Source of the DNA: Laguncularia racemosa
Lineage: Eukaryota > Streptophyta > Magnoliopsida > Myrtales > Combretaceae
NCBI GenBank assembly: GCA_037954665.1
Contig: JBBMOL010000116.1
Location: forward strand, 1,950,807-2,014,806
DNA length: 64,000 nt
Reading direction: 5' to 3'
Part shown: piece by piece, positions 54,343-63,370 of the stretch
How the letters are laid out: the number at the start of each line of letters is the position of its first letter
Numbering within the stretch: position 1 is the stretch's first letter
Program-made: the position numbers and the translations under genes
The notes under the pieces: generated by a model
Told to the model about the DNA's origin: nothing
The model's database searches: none
What the model saw: the letters and a program-made list of their open reading frames with translations, nothing else

Positions 54343-55756
54343 TGATAAAGGCATATTTTACTCATAATTCATTAAGCAATTTGCAAGTATTCATTATTGA
54401 TTTTAGAGAAATCACAAGGAAATGGTACTTAATCATGTTTATTTTTATATTTCAGATGTTGAAGAACTTTAAGTTCAAAGCTTAATCAATTTGGAGAGAT
54501 TGCATACAAATTGAAGCATGAAAAGTTTGAAGGATGGCAAATGAGAGATTAAAGCCGCCGGCCTTTATGGCCGGCCTTCAATGCAAGGCCGTCGGCCTTT
54601 ATGGCCGGCTTAAAAGAAGGCCGCCGGCCTTGGACCGGTCTTATTTTAATTGCATCTTCTCGCCTCCCCTTGCATATATATAGGTCTTATGTCGATTTAG
54701 AGGGGAACGTTTTGTCAAATTTTAGTGTTCTTAGAGTAGTTTTAACCTAGTTTTAAGGGAGAAATGTGGAGATCAAATCTTGGAGAAAACTTTGTGATCT
54801 TCGTGGAGATTATCATCCTTTGGGAAGGATTTGTGGAGTTCCTTTCAATTAAGGTATTATTTGTATTATTGAATTAGTGATTTCTGAACTTTATTTCTTA
54901 TATGCAATTCAAGCATTTGATCCAACCATTGAATATGATTTCTTTTACACAAATCTCCTTGAATCATAATCATGTCTTTATCTCCATGAATTGCTAAGTC
55001 TTTTCCTTGGGAAATTGGATGAAACCCTAAAATGTTAAAAGGATAATTGTAGCCATGTTATATGATTAGGAATTATTAGGATTATTCATGATTGCAATTC
55101 CTTTGATTTCAATTATAATTGGTCTTTGATTATAATTGTTAGAAATCCTTTTGATACGGGAGTTGATTAGGATTTGTTAGGAATTCTTAATTAGATTGAT
55201 TATCAATACGGGAGTTGTGATAATTGGTTTAATTAGAGTTTATGGAGGGCGCAATGCAATGTTTCCTGTTAATTAATCACTAAGGGATTAGGGTTAATTG
55301 ATTTAGGGCATTAGTTGTTTGTAGCATTGGGAGGTGTATGAACATAATTTTGATTCCTTGGTTAATTGGAGACGCGGAAGCCGACTAATTAAGTTAAGGT
55401 TAACATCCTTAAAAAGGATTTTCTAAACTCACTTGAATAACCTTATAACCACTAGTTAATATAACATGGTAGCAGTTTGATTAATGGATCTAGGGTGAAT
55501 TCTAATTTCCCGCGTTCATAATTGATAGATTCTTCATAAAATTCTCCTTGTTTGCTTTAAGTTAAATTTTTTGCTTAGACATTTTAAAGCCCCTCTTTAA
55601 TCTCCTAGATATTGATAGGAATTGCCATAGGTCTAGTACTCTATTGGTTCCTCGAGGGATTGACAACCTTACTTTTCACCACTCTATTACTTGATACGAC
55701 CAGTGCACTTGCTGCAATTTACGCTCCCATTTTATATATACGTTCTGAGCGTATCA
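54343..55756 (+). mobile_element. 3' LTR of D1
   Basis: Same length as the 5' LTR, starting TGATAAAGGCATATTTT and ending CTGAGCGTATCA, against CTCAT. Palindromes are at 54553-54645 and the TATA-like box at about 54670-54684. Confidence 0.96.
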
Positions 55757-55761
55757 CTCAT

Positions 55762-56449
55762 ATAACCCATCTAAGGAATCATCTAAACGATGAATGGGAT
55801 GACGATACTTTACCATAATGTTGTTGATGGCGCGGCAGTCAACACACATTCTCCATGTCCCATCCTTCTTAGGCAACAAAATCACAGGCACTGCACATGG
55901 GCTCATGCTTTCTCTCACGTAACCCTTCTCCCTTAATTCATCGACCTGCCTTTGGAGTTCCTTTGTCTCCTTCGGATTGCTCCTATAAGCTGGCTTGTTT
56001 GGAATCGATGCTCCGGGTACAAGGTCAATCTAGTGCTCAATACCACGAATAGGTGGTAATCCCTTTAGAATCTCCTCAGGAAAGACATCTTCAAAGTCCT
56101 GCACAAGAGACACAACCACACTAGGCAAAGAGTTAGATAAGTCGTTAGTAGTCAAACATGTTTCCTTAAAAACTAGCAACAACATAGGTTGCCTCATCAC
56201 TAACGCTCTCCTTACTACACTCGCTCTTGCCACACAACTCTCCTTTTGCAAGGCTGCACTCTCCTTTTCACTCACCACCAAAGTTGATCCCCCTTCAACT
56301 TGGTCTCTCACACTCTTTCCAGCCTTCCTCTCTTTTTCCTTTTGATATTGACTTTTATATTCCTTTTCTTTCTCATTGCCTTTTGCTCTCTCACTCTCCC
56401 TCTGCTTTTCACTCACCTTATGTTTTGCAAAAGACTGTTGTAGTTGCAA
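55762..56449 (-). pseudogene. RT N-terminus and PR-RT linker of B1
   Basis: The minus strand carries the lysine/glutamate-rich linker (SEKQRESERAKGNEKEKEYK, 56300-56440), SVVVSLVQDFEDVFPEE, LKGLPPIRGIEH, then RT fingers with RSNPKETKELQRQVDELREK, GYVRESMSPCAVPVILLPKK and RMCVDCRAINNIMVKYRHPI, ending LDDSLDGLYE at the D1 insertion site. The palm with the catalytic box is absent. Confidence 0.9.
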
Positions 56450-58105
56450 CTAGTCTTCATACACTTGCTTAGGTGTTAAAGGTTTAAGATTAAAGCTTTT
56501 CCCTTGGTGAACAAGCGTATACTTGTTAGAAAAGCCATCATGAACAACCTTCCTATCAAATTTCCATGGCCTCCCCAACAACACATGGCATGCTTGCATT
56601 GGCACTACATCGCATAACACCTCATCCTCATACCTACCAATGCAAAAACCAATCAATGTTTGCTTACTCACCTTAGTCTCTCCACTATCATTCAACCACT
56701 GCAATTTATATGGACTAGGGTGTCTAATAGTTTTGATTCCCAGCCTCTCAACAATAAAGTTACTCACTACATTGGTGCAACTCCCTCCATCAATGATCAA
56801 ACTACAAATGTGATCTCTTAGATAACATCTAGTATGAAATATATTCTCTCTTTGCACCTCCTCTACTTCCTTCACCTGCACATTCAAAGCTCGCTTCACT
56901 ACTGCCACTAGCCTTCCCATTGCAGGCTCCTCATCATCACTAGCATCCTCTAATGGAGGCATATCATCTTCTTCACTATCCCCCTCAGTCTCATACTCAC
57001 CATCATCACGCAAAATCATAACACGCCTATTTGGACATTGACTAGCAATATGGCCTCTACCTTGGAATTTAAAGCATCTAATGTCACTATTTCTAGAAGT
57101 AGAAGATTCGGGGTTACCTTGATTACTAGGAGTAGAACCCGCTTGCCTCAGCTCTCCTTTTGGTTTGGTGGGTAAAGGTTTTTCTTCCTTCTTCCATTGG
57201 TTGGTCTTCCAAGTGGATGAACCATTATCCTGTTGAAACCGTGCATTACTACTACCTTTCCTCTTGTGCTGGTTCTCAACCTTTATAGCCATATGAACCA
57301 TATCCTCCAATTCTACATAATGTTGCAATTCAACCACATTTTGGATTTCTCTATTCAACCCAGCAAAAAACCTAGCCATTGTAGCCTCTCTATCCTCCTC
57401 TACATTCGCCCTAATCATAGTGACTTCCATCTCCTTGAAATACTTATCTACACTTCGGCTTCCCTGCCTCAGAGTTTGCAACTTGTTGTGCAATTCACGA
57501 TAGTAATACATAGGCACAAACCGCTTCTTCATCACTCTTTTCATCTCTTCCCAAGACTCAATAGGTGGCTCACCACTCCTCCTTCTATTCAACATTAATT
57601 GATCCCACCACACTATAGCATAATCCGAAAATTCAATGGCAGCAAGTTTTACTTTCTTTCTCCCACTATAGTTATGACAATCAAACACCATCTCCAGCTT
57701 CTTCTCCCACTCTAAGTATGCCTCGGGATCATTCTTCCCTTAGAAATGAGGAATCTTCATCTTTATGTTACTCAATTGATCATCCTCTCTATTCCTATCT
57801 CCTCTATCTTCCCAATCCCTAGTTCCTCTATTCCAACCACTATAACCTTTATAACTACCAACATAAGGCTCATCAAAGTCATCATCCGACATTTCATCTC
57901 CACCCCTCGGTACTCTCCTAGAACGACTTTCCCTCTTACGCCCTTAGAATACATTTGTGGATTGCTTTAGTCTTTGCTCTACCGTCTCATGAATTTGTTC
58001 CATTCCCTCTTGGAACATCCTCTTCATTTCTCCCCTCAATGCCTCAATTACCAACCTAGCATCAAACCTTCCCCTCTCACCTTCAGGAGAATGTTGTCTT
58101 GACAT
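56450..58105 (-). pseudogene. Gag and protease of B1
   Basis: Coding begins at the ATG giving MSRQHSPEGERGRFDARLV (about 58105). After two TAG stops (57944, 57741) a frame of 413 codons is open to 56450. It covers the capsid MVFDCHNYSGRKKVKLAAI, WWDQLMLNRRRSGEP, EDREATMARFFAGLNREIQ and VHMAIKVENQHKRKGSS. The zinc knuckle reads CFKFQGRGHIASQC: the second cysteine is phenylalanine. An acidic segment and the protease SLIIDGGSCTNVVSNFIVER and CHVLLGRPWKFDRKVV follow. The stop at 56450 replaces a glutamine kept in B2. Apart from the few stops this is the best-preserved gag-PR in the window. Confidence 0.93.
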
Positions 58106-58621
58106 AGTTCCTACAGAAAAGATTAGTACTAACACAAATATTTATATATAATTAAACCTCACGATACACTTCCTTACGTGTTTCGCTCAAATGATGATAT
58201 CACACAGTCACTCGTGTATTCTCACAAACAACGATGATATCAACTCGCCAACTTCCTCTTCTCAATTCTCTTGGAACTAACCCGAACTACACCAATCCCC
58301 TTCCGTAGAATTTAAAACAACTCTAAGGTTCGTAAAATTTCCTCTATTTTTTCTATCCGAATTTTTTTTTGTCTCTATTTTTGCTTTTGATCATGTTTCT
58401 CTTGTCTTTCTTTTCTTTTCTCTTCTCTTTTTTTTTTTGTCGTGATTTTTACTCTTTTTTTTTTTTTAACAATCGACTAGTAGATACTACACTATCAAAA
58501 GACAATTAATATTACGAAATTGAATGCTAACAATGGATATGAACGATTGGAGTTAGGGTTTTGATGTTACCGTCCTCAACCAAACTTGATGTTTTGACCA
58601 ACCTAAGCTCTGATACCAAAC
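58106..58621 (-). other. Leader and PBS of B1
   Basis: The PBS, minus strand TGGTATCAGAGCTTAG, is at 58603-58618, three bases from the LTR. The leader contains long T runs (58366-58469) and is homologous to 59582-59984 of B2. Confidence 0.9.
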
Positions 58622-59407
58622 TAATACGAACCACACCAACCCGTGACGAAACCCAATACCAATACGTTCGGAATTCGTTGCCTAAGACGCCCAAACACCT
58701 AAAGTGGAAACCGCGACCCGTTGTCTATAAGCGAGACAAGAACCTTGGTATAAAATGAAGACGCCACAATCGGGATGAAAGACCGATTGATAAGTCGGGA
58801 TGAACGCCACGGAAAATTAATCCGATAAGTTCGATTTAGTTCTTGAAGAACCAAGAGAGGAGCCTCTCAAATATGTTTAATGTTTTAAGATGTAAGTTGT
58901 ATGTTGTTCTAAACCTTAGGAGCTTTTATACTAGGGTTACAATTCGTGAAAATACAAATCTAAAACGACGTCACTTCAATAAGTGCGTAAAAATAACAAA
59001 ACAGAACATGTTGGCCGGCAGGGGATACACGGCCGTGTGCTTTGGCCGTGTGTGATTCTGTGCCAATTCTTGTCTCCTTACACGGCCGTGCCTTTTAGCT
59101 GTGTGTTTGGCCGTGTATGATTCTGTGCAATCTTGAGATTCCTACACGGCCGTGCCTTGAAAATACACGCCCTCTTCAACCCGTGTCCTGTGTGACTTGT
59201 ATAAGAGCAAGGGTCTTCCCATGGTTATTCCAATCCGTTCCAACTTCATGATTGCTCCAATCCTTTCCGGCTTCATGGACAACCTTTATCAACCCGTTAA
59301 GTGCTTCCTTGAATCGTTTCGCTCGATTTCTTGTGATCGGTCCAGGCGGCACTTCAAGAGGATCCACATTTCTTCTTTCGGCTTGGCTCTCATCATGGAT
59401 CTCATTA
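58622..59407 (-). mobile_element. 5' LTR of B1
   Basis: This 786-base LTR starts TAATGAGATCCATGATG (59407; G changed to A) and ends GGTTCGTATTA (58622; the terminal CA is now TA). It contains the longest palindrome array (59024-59172), the TGACGTCG word near 58966 and TATA-like agTATAAAAgc near 58925. The segment 59176-59367 is the antisense-coded polyprotein tail (PLEVPPGPITRNRAKRFKEA), showing that the coding end lies in the LTR. Confidence 0.93.
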
Positions 59408-59412
59408 GGTTC

Positions 59413-59562
59413 TTATCTCGCTTATAGACAACGGGTCGCGGTTTCCACTTGAGGGTGTTTGGCATCTTGGGTAACGAATTCCGAACATATTGGTATTGGG
59501 TTTTGTCACACGTTGGCGTGGTTTGTATCAGTTAGGAATCCAATCAAACCGATTTCACATCA
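59413..59562 (+). mobile_element. 5' LTR of B2, right part
   Basis: It continues 46222-46959 after the B1 insertion and ends TTTCACATCA, followed by the PBS TGGTATCAGAGCTTAG at 59566-59581. Compared with B1 the LTR is extended by about 32 bases beyond 'ggtttgtatca'. Confidence 0.92.
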
Positions 59563-59984
59563 GTTTGGTATCAGAGCTTAGGTTTGTTAAACATCAGTTC
59601 GGTTTGAGGAAGGTAACATCAAAACCCTAACTCCAATCGTTCATATCAATTGTTCCTATTCAATTTCATAGTATTAATTGTCTATTGAAAGTGTAGTACC
59701 TACTATTCAATTTTGTTATAAAAAAAAAAATTCGGAAGAGAAAAAAAAGAGGAAATTTACGAACCCTAGAGTTGCTTTGAATTCTACGGAAGGGAATTGG
59801 TGTAGTTTGGGTTAGTTCCAAGAGAATTGAGAAGAGGAATTAGCGAGTTGATATCATCATTGTCTGTGAGAATACACGTGTGACTGTGTGATATCATCAT
59901 TTAAGCGAAACACGTAAGGGAGTGTATCATGAGGTTTAATCACATATCTATTTGTGTTAGTACTAATCTTTTTCTACAGGAACT
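59563..59984 (+). other. PBS and leader of B2
   Basis: The PBS is intact at 59566-59581. The leader of about 400 bases matches the B1 leader. No other feature was seen. Confidence 0.9.
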
Positions 59985-60286
59985 ATGTCGAGACAACATT
60001 CTCCTGAAGGTGAGAGGGGAAGGTTTGATGCTAGGTTAGTGATTGAGGCGTTGAGGGGTGAGATGAAGAGAATGTTTCAAGAGGGAATGGAACAAATTCA
60101 TGAGACGGTAGAGCAAAGACTAGAGCAATCTACAAACGTCTTCCAAGGGCGTAAGAGGGAGGGTCGTCTTAGGAGAGCACAAAGGGGTGGAGATGAATTG
60201 TCGGATGATGAATTTGATGAGCCTTCTGTCAGGAGTTATAGAGGTTATAGTGGTCAGAATAGAGGAACTAGGGATTGGGAAGATAG

Positions 60287-60320
60287 AGGAGATAGGAATA
60301 GAGAGGAGATAGGAATAGAG
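60287..60320. repeat. 17-base tandem duplication in B2 gag
   Basis: Unit 'aggagataggaatagag' twice; B1 has one unit. It causes a frameshift. Confidence 0.95.
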
Positions 60321-60835
60321 AGGATAATCAATTGAGTAACATAAAGATGAAGATTCCTCCTTTCCACGGGAAGAATGATCCCGAAGCGTACTTAGAGTGG
60401 GAGAAGAAGGTAGAGATGGTATTTGATTGTCATAACTATAGTGGGAGAAAGAAAGTGAAACTTGCTGCCATTGAATTTTCAGATTATGCCATAGTGTGGT
60501 GGGATCAACTAATGTTGAATAGAAGAAGGAATGGCGAACCACCTATTGAGTCTTGGGAAGAGATGAAAAGGGTGATGAAGAAGCGGTTTGTGCCTGCGTA
60601 TTACTATCGTGAATTGCACAACAAATTGCAATCTCTTAAGCAGGGAAGCCAAAGTGTGGATGAGTATTTCAAGGAGATGGAAGTTATGATGATCAGGGCA
60701 AATGTAGAGAAGGATAGAGAGGCTACCATGGCTAGATTTCTTGTTGGATTGAATAGAGAAATTCAAAATGTTGTTGAATTGCAGCATTATGTAGAATTGA
60801 AAGATATGGTTCATATGGCTATAAAGGTTGAGAAC

Positions 60836-60895
60836 TAACACAGGAGGAAAGGTAGTAGTAATGCACAACACAGGAGGAAAGGTAGTAGTAATGCA
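60836..60895. repeat. 30-base in-frame tandem duplication in B2 gag
   Basis: Two near-identical 30-base units ('...cacaggaggaaaggtagta...'). B1 has a single unit. The duplication keeps the frame and adds ten residues just before the zinc knuckle region. Confidence 0.95.
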
Positions 60896-61299
60896 CAGTT
60901 TCAACAGGGTACTGGTTCATCCACCTGGAAGACTAACCAATGGAAGAAGGAAGAAAAGCCTTCACCCACCAAACCAAAAGGAGAACAGAGGCAAGCGGGT
61001 TCTGCTCCTAGTAACCAAGGTAACCCTGATTCTTCCACTTCTAGAAATCGTGACATTAGATGTTTTAAATGCCAAGGTAGAGGCTATATTGCTAGTCAAT
61101 GTCCAAATAGGCGTGTTATGATTTTGCGTGATGATGGTGAGTATGAGACTAAGGGGGATAGTGAGGAAGATGATATGCCTCCATTAGAGGATGCTAGTGA
61201 TGATGAGGAGCCTGCAATAGGGAGGTTAGTGGCAGTAGTGAAGCGAGCTTTGAATGTGCAGGTGAAGGAAGAGGAGGAGGTGCAAAGGGAGAATATCTT

Positions 61300-61990
61300 C
61301 CATACTAGATGTTATTTAGGTGATCATATTTGCAGTTTGATCATTGATGGAGGAAGTTGCACCAATGTAGTGAGTAATTTTATTGTTGAGAGGCTGGGGC
61401 TCAAAACTATTAGACAACCTAGTCCATATAAATTGTAGTGGTTGAATGATAGTGGTGAGACTAAGGTGAGTAAGCAAGCCTTGATTGGTTTTCGCATTGG
61501 AAGGTATGAGGATGAGGTGTTATGTGATGTAGTGCCAATGCAAGCATGTCATGTGTTGTTGGGGAGGCCATGGCAATTTGATAGGAAGGTTGTTCATGAT
61601 GGCTTTTCTAACAAGTATACACTTGTTCACCAAGGGAAAAGCTTTAATCTTAAACCGTTAACACCTAAACAGGTGTATGAGGATCAGTTGCAGCTACAAC
61701 AGTCTTTTGCAAAACATAAGGTGAGCGAAAAGTAGAGGGAGAGTAAGAGAGCAAAAGACAATGAGAAAGAAAAGGAATACAAAAGTCAATATCAAAAGGA
61801 AAAAGAGAGGAAGGCTAGAAAGAGTGGGAGAGAACAAGTTGAAGGGGGATCAACTTTGGTGGTGAGTGAAAAGGAGAGTGCAGCCTTGCAAAAGGAGAGT
61901 TGTGTGGCAAGAGCGAGTGTAGTGAGGAGAGCATTAGTGATGAAGCAACCTATGTTGTTGCTAGTTTTTAAGGAAACATGTTTGAATACT
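61300..61990 (+). pseudogene. Protease and PR-RT linker of B2
   Basis: Same frame as the downstream Gag. Retropepsin core SLIIDGGSCTNVVSNFIVER near 61335-61395, flap region PMQACHVLLGRPWQFDRKVV near 61540-61590, then KSFNLKPLTPKQVYEDQ and a charged linker. TAG codons at 61436 and 61733 replace glutamines that B1 retains. The enzyme would process Gag-Pol. Confidence 0.92.
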
Positions 61991-63370
61991 AACAAACTAT
62001 CTAACTCTTTGCCTAGTGTGGTTGTGTCTATTATGCAGGACTTTGAAGATGTCTTCCCTGAGGAGATTCCAAAGGGATTACCATGTATTCGTGGTATTGA
62101 GCACCAGATTGACCTTATACCCGGAGCATCGATTCCAAACAAGCCAACTTATAGGAGCAATCCGGAGGAGACAAAGGAACTCCAAAGGCAGGTCAATGAA
62201 TTAATGGAGAAGGGGTACGTGAGAGAAATCATAAGTCCATGTGCAGTGCCTGTGATTTTGGTGCCTAACAAGGATAGGTCATGGAGAATGTGTGTTGACT
62301 TCCACGCCATCAACAACATCACAGTAAAGTATCGTCATCCCATTCCTCGCTTAGATGACATGTTAGATGAGTTACATGAGTCTGGTGTCTTTTCCAAAAT
62401 TGATCTGAAAAGTGGATATCACCAAATTAAAATGAAAGAAGGTGATGAATGGAAAACCGCATTTAAGACAAAATATGGATTGTATGAGTGGTTAGTAATG
62501 CCTTTCAGTTTAACTAACGCACCTAGTACTTTTATGAGACTTATGAACCGTGTTTTAAGGTCTTTTATTGGAAAATTTGTGGTTGTCTATTTTGATGATA
62601 TCCTCATCTACAGCAAGAGTTTGGAAGATCATATATATCACTTGAGGGATGTTTTAGAAGTGCTTCGACAGGAGGAATTATATGCTAACCTCAAAAAGTG
62701 CACTTTTTGCATAGACAAACTTGTGTTTCTTGGTTTTGTTGTTAGTGCACAGGGAATACAGGTTGATGAAGAAAAGATTCGTGAGATCCAAGAATGGCCG
62801 AGTCCAACTACTGTAAGTAATGTGTGGAGTTTCCATGGACTAGCAAGCTTTTATAGGAGATTTGTGAAGGATTTCAACACCATTGCAGCACCACTTACTG
62901 AGGTAATTAAGAAGAACGTGGGGTTCAGATGGGGGGAGCAATAAAAGAAGGCCTTTCAGGCGCTTAAAAATAAGCTAACTCAGGCGCCATTACTTGCTTT
63001 ACTTGACTTTGCTAAAACGTTTGAAATTGAGTGTGAGGCTTCAGGATTAGGTATTGGAGCAGTGCTTATGTAGGAGAGAATACCAATTGCATTCTTTAGC
63101 GAGAAGCTAAGTGGGGAAACCTTGAACTACCCTACTTATGACAAGGAGTTATATGCATTGGTTCGAGCACTGGAGACTTGGCAACACTATCTTTGGTCAA
63201 AAGAGTTCATGATCCACACTAACCATGAATCCTTGAAGTACTTGAAGGGGCAACACAAGCTGAACAAAAGGCATGCTCGTTGGGTGGAGTTCATCAAAAA
63301 ATTTCCATATGTCATCCACTACAAGCAAGGTAAAGAGAATGTCGTTGCTGATGCACTTTCTAGAAGGTAT
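61991..63370 (+). pseudogene. Reverse transcriptase and RNase H of B2, nearly intact
   Basis: RT runs in one frame: QDFEDVFPEEIPKGLP, VILVPNKDRSWRMCVDFHAI, FSKIDLKSGYHQIKMKEGDE, EWLVMPFSLTNAPSTFMRLM, the YFDD box at 62588-62599 and SFHGLASFYRRFVKDFN. A TAA at 62942 lies between RT and RNase H. RNase H shows FEIECEASGLGIGAVLM (aspartate of the usual CDAS changed to glutamate), a TAG at 63071, NYPTYDKELYALVRALETW, HYLWSKEFMIHTNHESL (usual TDH is TNH) and ENVVADALSRR. RNase H active-site changes suggest loss of function even without the stops. Confidence 0.92.

Larger units (their letters stand above)
48578..55756 (+). mobile_element. Athila-like element D1, complete ends, pol deleted
   Basis: This 7179-base element has equal-length LTRs (48578-49991 and 54343-55756, 1414 bases each) and perfect duplications CTCAT at 48573-48577 and 55757-55761. 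The PBS is at 49998. One long frame (50105-52798) codes Gag and protease and ends at the start of RT. About 1.5 kb of non-coding sequence precedes the 3' LTR. RT, RNase H and integrase are absent. By eye the two LTRs differ at about thirty positions, roughly two percent, so the insertion is young compared with other elements here. Confidence 0.96.
46960..59407 (-). mobile_element. Family B element B1 (CRM-like), carrying D1
   Basis: Minus-strand element with 3' LTR 46960-47667 and 5' LTR 58622-59407, flanked by perfect duplications GGTTC at 46955-46959 and 59408-59412. It contains gag, protease and the RT N-terminus (55762-58135) and integrase (47668-48572). RT from after the LDD... segment through RNase H to the integrase N-terminus is deleted. 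The Athila-like D1 is inserted at that junction (48578-55756). It lies inside the 5' LTR of its relative B2. Confidence 0.95.
59985..61299 (+). pseudogene. Gag of B2, frameshifted by a 17-base duplication
   Basis: ATG at 59985 (MSRQHSPEGERGRFDARLV). A tandem 17-base duplication (60287-60303 and 60304-60320) shifts the frame, so the first frame ends at 60335. Gag continues in the next frame from 60332 (NIKMKIPPFHGKNDPEAYLE), capsid as in B1, to a TAA at 60836. A 30-base tandem repeat (60836-60895) duplicates ten residues around HRRKGSSNAQ. The zinc knuckle (61061-61102) reads CFKCQGRGYIASQC, with its histidine changed to tyrosine. An acidic segment follows. Gag would package the element RNA; three lesions make this copy defective. 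Confidence 0.92.

Noticed and set aside
57233..57598. 121-codon plus-strand frame, mirrored at 60509-60904
   Set aside because: Antisense of the family B capsid region. The sense frame explains the conservation.
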